Positions 42,890-53,833 of a DNA stretch of 64,000 nucleotides are shown here, one piece after another. The stretch is taken from positions 62,001 through 126,000 of the forward strand of contig CAVXJD010000001.1 of the NCBI GenBank assembly GCA_963762085.1, read 5' to 3'. The position numbers and the translations under genes were made by a program. The number at the start of each line of letters is the position of its first letter. The stretch's first letter is position 1. Below the pieces are notes generated by a model. It saw nothing but the letters and a program-made list of their open reading frames with translations, made no database searches and was not told the DNA's origin. Source of the DNA: DASQGA01 sp963762085 (GTDB taxonomy: Bacteria > Actinomycetota > Thermoleophilia > Gaiellales > Gaiellaceae).

Positions 42890-42951
42890 ATTCTAGCACT
42901 GCCCCGCCCGGGTTCAAGTCGAACCATTTTCGAGGTTTTGCAGGTGTTTTT
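42890..42951 (-). promoter_or_regulatory. Strong mihF promoter with phased A-tracts
   Basis: -35 TTGAAC (42912-42917), 16-bp spacer, -10 TAGAAT (42890-42895). Upstream, three runs of 4-5 A on the minus strand lie at 42927-42930, 42936-42939 and 42947-42951, centred about 9 and 11.5 bp apart, close to one helical turn. This resembles an UP element or bent DNA. The ATG at 42881 is 8 nt from the -10, leaving no leader. Confidence 0.7.
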
Positions 42952-42953
42952 GT

Positions 42954-43814
42954 CTATACCGACAACAGGGCGGCGTCTTTCGCATGCGCGATGCCACGGG
43001 CATCGGCGACTTCGGAGAGTCCGATGGCAGCCAGCTCGGAGGCCAGCTCGGCGCGAACCCGCGCTGGCGCTCCAGGCTCTCGGAAGAAGATCGTGCCGAG
43101 GCCGACAGCCGAGGCTCCGACCGCGATCAGCTCCAGCGCATGGCGCCCCGACTCGACGCCACCGACGCCGACGATCGGGAGCTCCGTGACCAGGTAGCAC
43201 GCGTGCACCGCGGCGAGCGCGATCGGACGTAGGGCCGGACCCGAGAGCCCTCCGGTCGAGGTCGCAAGCGTCGGTGCCAGCGTCTCTTCGTCGAGTGAAA
43301 GGCCCCGGATCGTGTTCACGAGCGTGAGTCCGTCCGCTCCCGCTCGCTCGGCCGCCACCGCGACAGCCGCGACGTCGGGCAGCGCCGGCGAGAGCTTCGC
43401 GTAAAGGGGCTTCGCGGTTGCCGAGCGGGCAGCTGCCACCAGGTCGCTGACCCCTCCGTCCGGCGCCTGAACATTCGGGCACGAGAGGTTCAACTCGATC
43501 GCCGCCACCTCGTCACGTTTGTCGAGACGCTCGCAAAGGGCTCCGTAGTCAGGCACGGAAAAGCCTCCGACCGAGACCCAGATGGGGATGCCCAGGCGAG
43601 CGAGCTCGGGCAGCGAATCGGCCAGGAAGCGGTCGATGCCGGGATTTTGGAGGCCGATCGAGTTCAGCATCCCGACCTCGCTCTCCGCGATCCGAACCGG
43701 GGCGTTCCCCTCCCGCGGGAGCGGCGTCACGGTCTTCGTGACGAAGACGTCGAGTCCACGCGCGACCTCGGGGGCGGCCAGCGCGTCGAGACATCCGGAG
43801 CCGTTCAGGATCAT
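42954..43814 (-). CDS. pyrD: Dihydroorotate dehydrogenase, class 1B catalytic subunit
   Basis: 286 residues from ATG 43814 (overlaps pyrK as ATGA). FMN-binding TIM barrel; IELNLSCPNV carries the family signature with the active-site Cys region, KLSPALPDV, LTLVNTIRGLS and GVGGVESGRHALELI complete the FMN site. Pairing with pyrK shows class 1B, which passes electrons to NAD+. Last gene of the pyr operon; no intrinsic terminator seen before mihF. Confidence 0.95.
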   Translation of the reverse strand: MILNGSGCLDALAAPEVARGLDVFVTKTVTPLPREGNAPVRIAESEVGMLNSIGLQNPGIDRFLADSLPELARLGIPIWVSVGGFSVPDYGALCERLDKRDEVAAIELNLSCPNVQAPDGGVSDLVAAARSATAKPLYAKLSPALPDVAAVAVAAERAGADGLTLVNTIRGLSLDEETLAPTLATSTGGLSGPALRPIALAAVHACYLVTELPIVGVGGVESGRHALELIAVGASAVGLGTIFFREPGAPARVRAELASELAAIGLSEVADARGIAHAKDAALLSV

Positions 43815-44495
43815 GCGGCGGCGGCCTCGCGGCTCGAGTCCGGAGCGGCAAGCACGTCGCGACCCCTCAACACCGGTCCTTCCAGGCACAGCCGCCGGAG
43901 CTGCCCTCCCACCTCGACGACGCAGCCGTAGCAGGCGCCGAACCCGCAGGCCATTGGCGCCTCCCATGCCAGCTGAGCCTCGGGAGCGATGCGCGCGACG
44001 GCCCGGAGCATCGGCTCGGGCCCGCAGGCGAGGAGATCCCGGGAGGGCTCGAGCGCCTCGGTGACGAGCACGGGGTCGATGACGACTTTGGCTCCCGGAA
44101 GCAGCGCCGCGGCTTTGGCGTGGCGCTCACTCCTGAAACCGAGGACGACCGGCGCGCCCCCGAGTCGCTCGGCTAGATACGGGAGAGGCGCGATGCCGAT
44201 GCCGCCGCCTACCAGAAGGGGGCGGTCGACATCGAGTCGATACCCGTTTCCCAGTGGGCCGAGCACGTCGACCTGGTCGCCCGCCTCCAGCGCCGCAAGC
44301 GCCCGAGTGCCCCTGCCCACGGGATCGATCAGGAACGCCAGCTCGCCGGGCGGGGCGAGACAGAGGCTCATCGGCCTGGGCAGAGCGTGACCCTCCGGGG
44401 TCAGCATGAAGAATTGCCCCGGCTCGCCAGGATCGAGGTCGCCGCGACGGAGCCGGACCAGCCGGTACGGCCCCACGGGCCCCGCGCCGGTGACG

Positions 44496-44515
<20 letters not shown>
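43811..44515 (-). CDS. pyrK: Dihydroorotate dehydrogenase electron transfer subunit
   Basis: 234 residues from TTG 44515 (AGGAG 4 nt upstream, start lies 20 nt inside carB). Ferredoxin-reductase-like: FAD motif RPMSL, NAD motif LVGGGIGIAPL, LACGPEPMLRAV, and the [2Fe-2S] cluster with Cys in CGFGACYGC plus the late Cys in RRLCLEGPV. Transfers electrons from PyrD to NAD+. Confidence 0.94.
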
Positions 44516-47565
<3,050 letters not shown>

Positions 47566-47582
<17 letters not shown>

Positions 47583-48609
47583 GGCGCACCTCTTGCACCC
47601 AGTCGTCGATCAGTCCGTGCGCATCGTGCGGGCCCGGGCCGGCTTCAGGATGGAACTGCACCGACCGCGCCTGCTCGGACGGAAGCGAGAGCCCCTCCAC
47701 GGTCCCGTCGTAGAGGGAGACGTGCGAGACCGCCTCGCCGCTCCCGCGCACGGCAAAGCCGTGGTTTTGCGACGTAACGACGACACGCCCGCTCGTGAGC
47801 TCGAGAACAGGATGGTTGGCACCGCGATGGCCGAAGGGAAGCTTGAAGGTCTCGAGCCCGGCCGCCAGGGCGAGAAGCTGGTGCCCCAGGCAGATGCCGA
47901 GGAGGGGCACCCGGCCGAGCAGCCGCTCCACCTCCGCGACCTGGGCCGCGAGCGGGGCCGGATCACCGGGGCCGTTCGAGAGCAGGACGGCGTCGGGGCG
48001 TTCGCCGAGGATCGTCGCCGCCGGCGTGTCGTGGGGATAGACCTTGACGCTGGCGCCGTTCCCGACGAGCCGGCGGACGATCGAGCGCTTGCAGCCGTAG
48101 TCGAGCACGGCGATCCTGGTCGTCCCGCGCCCGACCGTGTACGGCTCCGGCGTCGAGACGGCAGCGGCGAGCGCTTTTCCGGCCATGGGGGCCTCGGCGC
48201 GCACGCGTTCGAGCACCTCGCGCACGGATGCCTCGCCCGCCACGGCGGCAGCCCGCATGGAGCCGCGGTCGCGAAGGCTGACCACGAGGGAGCGGGTGTC
48301 CACGTCCTCGAGCGCAACCACTCCCCGACCGGCGAGCCAGGTTGGCCAGTCGATGCCCGTGGCACGGCGCATGAGCACGGCGTGCGCAAACGGTCCCGCG
48401 GACTCGAGGCGCTCGTCCGAGACGCCGTAGTTTCCGATCATGGGGGCTGTGAAGCAGACGATCTGCTCCGCGTAGCTCGGGTCGGTGACGATCTCCTGGT
48501 AGCCGCTCATCGCCGTGGTGAAGACGGCCTCCCCGTAGGCGATCCCCGGCGCGCCGACGGATCGCCCAGGCAGGACGGTTCCGTCCTCGAGGACGACGAA
48601 GTCCCTCAT
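47566..48609 (-). CDS. carA: Carbamoyl phosphate synthase small (glutaminase) subunit
   Basis: 347 residues from ATG 48609 (ATGA overlap with pyrC). N-terminal domain with AVFTTAMSGYQEIVTDPSY; class-I glutamine amidotransferase with the Cys of LLGICLGHQLLALA, and His and Glu of QFHPEAGPGPHD. NHGFAV is also conserved. All catalytic residues present. Confidence 0.96.
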
Positions 48610-49916
48610 GCGGCGAATGCCGTCCGGCCCGCCGCCATCGTCAGCACGACGCTCCCCTGCAGGGTCGCGCCGAGGAGCCACGAGTTAGCCGACTTGGAGC
48701 GGAAGCCGGCCTCACGCGGCGTCCAGGTCGCCTCCAGATCGAGGAGCACTATGTTCGCGGGGGCGCCCACCGCGATCCTGGGGCGCTCGAGCCCGTAGAT
48801 GCTGGCTGGTCCTGCGCTCATCCGCTCGATCAGGGTCCCGAGCTCCAGCAGGCCGGGCTTCACCAGGTGCGTGAAGAGGGCGGAAAAGGCGGTTTCGAGG
48901 CCGGTGACCCCGAACGGCGCACCTTCGAACGGCACTTCCTTCTCGTGCCGGGCATGCGGAGCGTGATCGGTTGCAATCGCAGCGATCGAGCCGTCCCGAA
49001 GAGCGTCCAGGAGCGCCACCCGGTCTTCCTCGGCGCGAAGCGGCGGATTCATCTTCACGTTCGAGTCGAGGCTTCGGACGGCCTCGTCGGTCAGGCACAG
49101 ATGGTGCGGCGTCACCTCCGCGGTCGCCCGAACGCCTTCGGACTGCGCCGCCCGAAGCTCCTCGACCGACTCCCGGGCGGAAAGGTGGAGCAGGTGGAGG
49201 CCCTCGTCCTCGTAACGCGCCAGGGCGAGGTCGCGGGCGACCATGAGACTCTCGGCAACCGCGGGATACCCTCCGAATCCGAGCTCGGCGGAAACCGCCC
49301 CTTCGTGCATCTGTCCCCCGCGGGAGAGCGTCGGCTCCTCGCAATGGAGGGCGATCGGACGCCTGGCGGCAGCGTTGTACTGGAGGGCGCGGCGCATGAG
49401 GGACGGCGCCACTACCGGCCGCCCGTCATCGGAGAACCCGGCCGCCCCGGCCTCCGCGAGCTCGACCATCTCGGTCAGCTCCTCGCCTGCCTGCCCCTTC
49501 GTGATCGCCGCGAGGAACCCGACCGGCACCTCAGCCTCCACTCGGGCCTGCTCGACGAGAGCACCGAGGACTGACGCCGAGTCGACGACCGGATCGGTGT
49601 TCGGCATCGCGAGGATGGCGCAGTAGCCTCCGGCCGCCGCGGCGCGGGTCCCGGAGGAGATGTCCTCCTCGTCCTCGCGGCCAGGCGTTCGCAGGTGGAC
49701 GTGCGGATCGACGAGTGCCGGCGCGAGCACGAGTCCCGCGCCCTCGACGACCCGGTGCTCGTTCAGATCGAGGTCGGCGCCGATCGCTGCGACAGTGCCA
49801 TTGTCGATGCGAACGTCGGTGATCTCGTCGACTCCCTCGGTGGGATCGACCACGCGTGCACCGCGAACGACGACGTTCTCGGTTCCGCTCTGGCCGTGGA
49901 GCACGGTCGCCATCAC
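48606..49916 (-). CDS. pyrC: Dihydroorotase
   Basis: Cyclises carbamoyl aspartate. 436 residues, class I type. Zinc motif DPHVHLRTPGREDEEDI (HxH), MPNTDPVVDS, the later metal-site His in LHCEE and LLHLSA, and ATDHAPHARHEK (catalytic Asp). GTG 49916 overlaps the pyrB stop; ATG 49913 is an alternative. Between pyrB and carA, as in Bacillus. Confidence 0.95.
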   Translation of the reverse strand: MMATVLHGQSGTENVVVRGARVVDPTEGVDEITDVRIDNGTVAAIGADLDLNEHRVVEGAGLVLAPALVDPHVHLRTPGREDEEDISSGTRAAAAGGYCAILAMPNTDPVVDSASVLGALVEQARVEAEVPVGFLAAITKGQAGEELTEMVELAEAGAAGFSDDGRPVVAPSLMRRALQYNAAARRPIALHCEEPTLSRGGQMHEGAVSAELGFGGYPAVAESLMVARDLALARYEDEGLHLLHLSARESVEELRAAQSEGVRATAEVTPHHLCLTDEAVRSLDSNVKMNPPLRAEEDRVALLDALRDGSIAAIATDHAPHARHEKEVPFEGAPFGVTGLETAFSALFTHLVKPGLLELGTLIERMSAGPASIYGLERPRIAVGAPANIVLLDLEATWTPREAGFRSKSANSWLLGATLQGSVVLTMAAGRTAFAA

Positions 49917-50911
49917 GCCACCGCCTCGATCTCGGCCACCTTGACTTCGACCGGGCCGTGCGTCAGCAGGTCGTAGAGGACCGCCATGCGGACGACCAGG
50001 CCGCTTCGCACCTGCCGCTCGATCAGCGCGTCGGCCATGTCTGCAACCTCGTCGTCGATCTCGACACCCCGGTTCATCGGGCCCGGGTGCATGACCTTCT
50101 GGCCGGGCTTCAACCGATCCCTGGTGACGCCCCAGCGTGCGCTGTACTCCCGAAGGCTGGGCACGTAGTTGGCGCCGGCGAGCATTCGCTCCTTCTGCAT
50201 GCGCAGGACATAGACCACGTCGGCGTCGCGGATCGCCGAAATGTCGTGCGAGCTGGAGCAGCCCATCGCCTCGATCCCGCGGGGAATCAGGGCCGGCGGC
50301 CCCACGAGCGTCACGCGCGCGCCCATGAGAAGCAGGGCCTGGATATTCGAGCGCGCCACCCGCGAATGGAGGACATCGCCGACGATCGCGACGTGGAGCC
50401 CTTCGATCCCGCCGAGCTCCTCCTCGATCGTGTAGAGGTCGAGGAGCGCCTGCGTCGGGTGCTGGTGCTTGCCGTCGCCTGCATTCACAACGTGAGCCTT
50501 GGTGTGTAGCGCCACCAGGTTGGGGGCCCCGATCTCGGGATGGCGGATGACGACGACGTCCGGGTCGTAGCAGCCGATCGTGAGTGCCGTGTCCTTCAGC
50601 GACTCCCCTTTGTCCACGGCCGAGCCGGTGGCCTTGATCGACATCACGTCGGCAGAAAGGCGCTTGGCGGCCAGCTCGAAGCTCGAGGACGTCCGCGTAG
50701 AGGACTCGTAGAAGAGATTGACGACGGTGCGGCCCCGCAGGGCCGGCAGCTTCTTCACCTCGCGCTCGAGCGAGCGGGCAAAGGTCCGCGAGAGCGCGAG
50801 CAGGCGCTCGACGTCCTCACGCTCGAGGTCGGCGATCGAGATCAGGTGGCGGCGAGGTGGTCGGTGCGGTGGCAGGAGCTCATCGCGGATCAGTGGGTGG
50901 ACGTCAGCCAT
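49913..50911 (-). CDS. pyrB: Aspartate carbamoyltransferase catalytic subunit
   Basis: 332 residues. Carbamoyl phosphate motif FYESSTRTSSSFELAA, ATGSAVDKGESLKDT, RHPEIGAP, GDGKHQHPTQALLDL and HPGPMNRG are all present. No pyrI regulatory subunit is nearby. ATG 50911 has the weak ribosome binding site AAAGG 6 nt upstream, which lies inside a PyrR-loop-like sequence. Control is therefore probably through PyrR on the RNA. Confidence 0.97.
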   Translation of the reverse strand: MADVHPLIRDELLPPHRPPRRHLISIADLEREDVERLLALSRTFARSLEREVKKLPALRGRTVVNLFYESSTRTSSSFELAAKRLSADVMSIKATGSAVDKGESLKDTALTIGCYDPDVVVIRHPEIGAPNLVALHTKAHVVNAGDGKHQHPTQALLDLYTIEEELGGIEGLHVAIVGDVLHSRVARSNIQALLLMGARVTLVGPPALIPRGIEAMGCSSSHDISAIRDADVVYVLRMQKERMLAGANYVPSLREYSARWGVTRDRLKPGQKVMHPGPMNRGVEIDDEVADMADALIERQVRSGLVVRMAVLYDLLTHGPVEVKVAEIEAVA

Positions 50912-50913
50912 GG

Positions 50914-51057
50914 TCAGCCTTTCTGGATGGTTGGTCGGTAATTGGCGCGCCCGCGGGGATGGGTCAGACCAAGCCAGGGTGTGCCATCGTCCGCGGGCAA
51001 GGCTAGAAGCCTTGGCAAGGGCGAGGGTGCGGCCTGGCGCCGTGTCTGGGCCGCCAT
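50914..51057 (-). other. Possible 47-codon leader ORF between pyrR and pyrB
   Basis: ATG 51057 opens a frame of 47 codons ending TGA at 50914, two bases before the pyrB ATG. It has no good ribosome binding site, and about 14 of its third positions are A or T, more than in neighbouring genes. It could be a leader peptide coupled to pyrB, or chance. No family recognised. Confidence 0.3.
50916..50929 (-). promoter_or_regulatory. Degenerate PyrR-binding-loop-like sequence over the pyrB ribosome binding site
   Basis: The RNA CAUCCAGAAAGGCU matches the Bacillus PyrR-loop consensus ARUCCNGNGAGGYU at 12 of 14 positions. Its AAAGG is the only ribosome binding site for pyrB (6 nt from ATG). The flanks give just a 2-bp lower stem, weaker than the copy before pyrR. 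Confidence 0.5.
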
Positions 51058-51064
51058 CCGCGGG
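50950..51064 (-). repeat. Repeated and inverted elements in the pyrR-pyrB leader
   Basis: CCATCCGCGGG (51054-51064) and CCATCGTCCGCGGG (50984-50997) are near-copies; CCCGCGGGGATGG (50950-50962) is their inverted complement apart from 2-3 inserted bases. The last can pair with either of the first two, not both. Between them lies a perfect 7-bp hairpin CAAGGCT-AGA-AGCCTTG (50998-51014). The region has no U-run. The 168-bp gap otherwise holds only the candidate leader ORF. Confidence 0.5.
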
Positions 51065-51079
51065 TGTGGTAATTGTCGA

Positions 51080-51655
51080 TCAACCATCTCGCGGAACGAG
51101 GAGCACGGCATCGACCTCGTCAACCTCGAGGAGCTGCACACGGACGTGCTCGCTCTTCGCGGTCGGCAGGTTCTTGCCGACGTAGTCGGGTCGGATCGGA
51201 AGCTCGCGGTGACCCCGGTCGACGAGGACCGCAAGCTGGACGCGGGCCGGGCGGCCGTACTCGAAGAGCGCGTCGATCGCTGAGCGGATCGTGCGGCCCG
51301 TATAGAGCACGTCGTCGACGAGCACGCACGTCTTTCCCTCGAGCGGGAAGTCGAGCCGGGTCGCCTTCACGACCGGTTGTGCATGGAGCGGCGCCTCCCC
51401 ACCCCGCACGGTCACGTCGTCCCGGTGGAAGGTGATGTCGAGCGTGCCGAGCTCAGGCTCTTCGCCGGCGAACTCGCCGATCAGGCGCCGGAGCCGCTGT
51501 GCGAGCGGAACGCCGCGGGTATGGATGCCGACCAGCGCTACCTGCCCGAGGTCGGGATTCCCCTCGACGATCTCGTGCGCAAGGCGGGCGAGCGTCCGGT
51601 TCAGTGCCTCCGCATCGAGCAGAGGCCTTCCCGCCTCAACGGGCACAGCCACCAC
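51080..51655 (-). CDS. pyrR: Bifunctional pyr operon regulator/uracil phosphoribosyltransferase
   Basis: 191 residues. PRPP-binding motif VLVDDVLYTGRTIRSA (about 104-119), ALVGIHTRGVPLAQRL, TLDITFHRDDV and VLVDRGHRELPIRPDYVGKNLP are the PyrR signatures. UMP-loaded PyrR binds hairpins in pyr mRNA. Two adjacent GTG starts (51655 and 51652) follow AAAGGAG by 3 and 6 nt; the second has the better spacing. Its own leader carries a near-perfect PyrR loop, so it should regulate itself. Confidence 0.96.
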   Translation of the reverse strand: MVAVPVEAGRPLLDAEALNRTLARLAHEIVEGNPDLGQVALVGIHTRGVPLAQRLRRLIGEFAGEEPELGTLDITFHRDDVTVRGGEAPLHAQPVVKATRLDFPLEGKTCVLVDDVLYTGRTIRSAIDALFEYGRPARVQLAVLVDRGHRELPIRPDYVGKNLPTAKSEHVRVQLLEVDEVDAVLLVPRDG

Positions 51656-51666
51656 GATCTCCTTTC

Positions 51667-51682
51667 CGGCCTCTCTGGACCG
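51667..51682 (-). promoter_or_regulatory. PyrR-binding RNA hairpin in the pyrR leader
   Basis: The RNA CGGUCCAGAGAGGCCG folds as CGG/CCG lower stem, bulged U, CC/GG upper stem and AGAGA loop. The core UCCAGAGAGGC fits the Bacillus PyrR consensus ARUCCNGNGAGGYU exactly; over 14 positions 12 match. One base separates it from the pyrR ribosome binding site (51659-51665), so bound PyrR would block ribosomes. Confidence 0.8.
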
Positions 51683-51729
51683 AGTTAAAGGGTCGGCAGG
51701 ACTCTACACAGTCCAGTCGGACGTTTCGC

Positions 51730-52863
51730 TCAGCGGGTACAGGGGCCTGACGAGACCGGGCGGAGATGTCCGCGTGCGGCCTGCGTCACGAAGTCGATTG
51801 GCACGCCCAGCCCCCCGCGCCTATCCCGAGTCGCGGCGAACATCATCGCGACGACCCGACCGCGGCGATCAACCGCGGGACCGCCGCTGTCCCCGCGACG
51901 GATCCGTCCTCGTAGCGGCACGACGACACGAAGGCGCGGACCTCGACCGTACGCGTCCGATCCGACGATGCGCCTCGGTGGACCCGCAGTGCCAGGCACG
52001 GAGACGAGCGGGCCGTTCTGCGGATAGCCGAGCAGGGCGACTGGACGAAAGCCCTCCGCCGCAGGGGTTGCCTCGAGCGGCGCGACACCGAGCGAAGTCA
52101 CCCGGAGGAGCGCGACGTCGTTCACGGCGTCCACGTACACCGGGCGGGCGCGGAGGTTCTTGCCGTTCGGCACGAGGACGTGGGTATCGCGCTCCCCGGC
52201 GATGACATGCACGTTCGTCGCGACGAGCGAGGGCCCGACGACCCACCCGGATCCCTCCAGACCCAGTCCGCACGCCGTCCCCAAGACCTTCACGACCGCT
52301 CGCGCAGCCAGGCGGGCCCCCGGCGAGCGCGCGACACTCGGATCAGGAGGGGGCAGCCTCTCGCCGGGAATCGCCTCGATCAAGGGGAGCGGATCGAAGC
52401 GCCCGAGGGCATGGAGAACCGTGCGCGGCGGCACGGCTTCGACCAGACGCGGCAGGACCTCGGAGCGCTGCACCTGCTTGCGCAGCCCGAGCGAAGGCTG
52501 CTGGAGGGCGACGACCGCGACCAGCCAGACGATCGCGAGGCCCACCACGGCGCCGAAGAGCGCGCCACCGACCGAGTCGATCAGTCGCACCGGGGCCGGC
52601 AGGAACAAGCCGAGCCGAGAAACGACCAACGTGGCCACGAGTTGGAACAGCATCGCGCCCACCGCCGCTCCGACGAGGGCAGCGACCGGCAGCCAGGGCG
52701 ACTGCGCTCCTGCCTCGAGGAACGTGGGAGCGAGGCGGGACCCGGCGAGCCCGCCCACTGCGAGGCCGACGAGTGACACCACCTGGGTAGAGAGCCCGCG
52801 AGCCGCGCCCTGCAAGGCGGCCAGAACGACCCAAACGAGGACGACGAGGTCGACGATGGTCAC
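51730..52863 (-). CDS. MarP-like membrane-bound serine protease
   Basis: 377 residues: a CvpA-like N-terminal part with four transmembrane helices (about 2-122) and a trypsin-like periplasmic domain (about 180-377). Catalytic triad: H219 (ATNVHVIAG), D249 (NDVALLRV), S326 (RGDSGGPA). The two Cys of the protease part are C198 and C375, the same near-start/near-end arrangement as the redox-sensitive disulfide known in mycobacterial MarP, which protects against acid and oxidative stress. Overlaps the methyltransferase gene upstream by 4 nt; 74 bp before pyrR. Confidence 0.88.
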   Translation of the reverse strand: MTIVDLVVLVWVVLAALQGAARGLSTQVVSLVGLAVGGLAGSRLAPTFLEAGAQSPWLPVAALVGAAVGAMLFQLVATLVVSRLGLFLPAPVRLIDSVGGALFGAVVGLAIVWLVAVVALQQPSLGLRKQVQRSEVLPRLVEAVPPRTVLHALGRFDPLPLIEAIPGERLPPPDPSVARSPGARLAARAVVKVLGTACGLGLEGSGWVVGPSLVATNVHVIAGERDTHVLVPNGKNLRARPVYVDAVNDVALLRVTSLGVAPLEATPAAEGFRPVALLGYPQNGPLVSVPGTAGPPRRIVGSDAYGRGPRLRVVVPLRGRIRRGDSGGPAVDRRGRVVAMMFAATRDRRGGLGVPIDFVTQAARGHLRPVSSGPCTR

Positions 52864-53570
52864 GCGCGAGCGGAGACGACCGCCCAGTGGAGCTCGATCT
52901 CGACCTCCGCCGGAAGTTCGCGCTCGGCCTGGGCCAGCCCCGCAGCTAGCTCGTCCTCGGCCAAGAGGTGGAGAGTCGAGATGTAGCGACCACGAATTCG
53001 CTCGAGCGCCCGCTCGCGAGTCATGGTCGCGCGCTCCTCGAGCGGTCGGAGGACTATCTCCGAGAAGCCGGCCGCCCTGAGCTCGTCAGCGAGGAGCCCA
53101 GGCTCCGGAAACCGCGCGCGGTCGATCCGCTCCAGCGACGGTAGGAAGGGAGTCAGCCAGAAGCTCCCGAAGTGCGCCGGGTCGAACGTTGCGACGACGG
53201 CTCGCCCGCCGGGAGCCAGGACGCGGCCAAGCTCCGGCAGCACTTTCCCGCGGTCGACGAGATGGACGACGAGGCGGAGAAAAGCCACGTCGAACCAGCC
53301 GCTCTTGAACGGCAGCAGCTCGGCTTCGCCACGCTTGAACCCCACGGCCTTCCCGGCCACCTCGCGAGCCAGGGCAAGCATCTCCTCGGACGGATCGACT
53401 CCCCAGACGCGCGCTCCACGCGCTGCGAGCGCCTCTGCCAGCCGTCCCGTGCCGCACCCGACGTCGAGGGCCCGCTTGCCCGCGACGCCCCCCGCTGCGT
53501 CGACGAGAACCGTGAGGAGCTCGAGCCAGTTTTCGTCGACGGGGCGAAGCCGGTCGTAGGTCGCCGCCAG
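52860..53570 (-). CDS. Class I SAM-dependent methyltransferase (start codon unresolved)
   Basis: SAM motif I LDVGCGTGRLAEAL, motif II GVDPSEEMLALA and the post-motif LLPFKSGWFDVAFLRLVVH, so a methyltransferase-11 type fold of about 240 residues. No ATG, GTG or TTG occurs in frame before motif I: the first ATG (53381) is already past motif I, and upstream the frame is open into the DUF2007 gene with only one near-cognate codon, CTG at 53570. I end the feature there provisionally. Similarity to family N-termini (DFGPLAATYDRLRP) seems to start even before it. The substrate is unknown. Confidence 0.75.
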   Translation of the reverse strand: MAATYDRLRPVDENWLELLTVLVDAAGGVAGKRALDVGCGTGRLAEALAARGARVWGVDPSEEMLALAREVAGKAVGFKRGEAELLPFKSGWFDVAFLRLVVHLVDRGKVLPELGRVLAPGGRAVVATFDPAHFGSFWLTPFLPSLERIDRARFPEPGLLADELRAAGFSEIVLRPLEERATMTRERALERIRGRYISTLHLLAEDELAAGLAQAERELPAEVEIELHWAVVSARA

Positions 53571-53599
53571 TGGCCCGAAGTCAGGACTCGACGGCGCGG

Positions 53600-53833
53600 C
53601 TACGCGTCTCCGATCAGCTCGTCGGGGTCCGTCATCGCCTCGATGGCGTGCTGTGCCGCCTCCAGCGCGGTCTCTGCGACGAGGACCTTGGTCGGAGCGT
53701 CGTCAAGCGCGGCCGGATGGTGCTCGACTGCGGCTTCGAGCTCCGATTGGATCCCCGCCGACTGCAGAATCGATTGGATCTCCTCCGCCTCGGTCAGATC
53801 CCGCGTGAGCGCCACCTGCACCATGCTCGACAC
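53600..53833 (-). CDS. DUF2007-type signal-transducing/small domain protein
   Basis: 77 residues from GTG 53833 (ATG 53824 possible). VQVALTRDLTEAEEIQSILQSAGIQSELE is the DUF2007 ferredoxin-like start: the key part is EAEEIQSILQSAGI. The C-terminal half is a helix rich in Ala and Glu (AETALEAAQHAIEAM). These domains bind or present small ligands in putative regulators. Its first 131 bp overlap the 3' end of rnz in another frame. Confidence 0.75.
   Translation of the reverse strand: MSSMVQVALTRDLTEAEEIQSILQSAGIQSELEAAVEHHPAALDDAPTKVLVAETALEAAQHAIEAMTDPDELIGDA

Noticed and set aside
42908..42926. tRNA T-loop-like GGGTTCAAGTC before mihF
   Set aside because: No acceptor, D or anticodon stems around it; it is the -35 region of the mihF promoter.
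51058..51234. Upstream extension of the pyr leader ORF into pyrR
   Set aside because: Overlaps well-supported PyrR coding; Ser/Arg-rich shadow.
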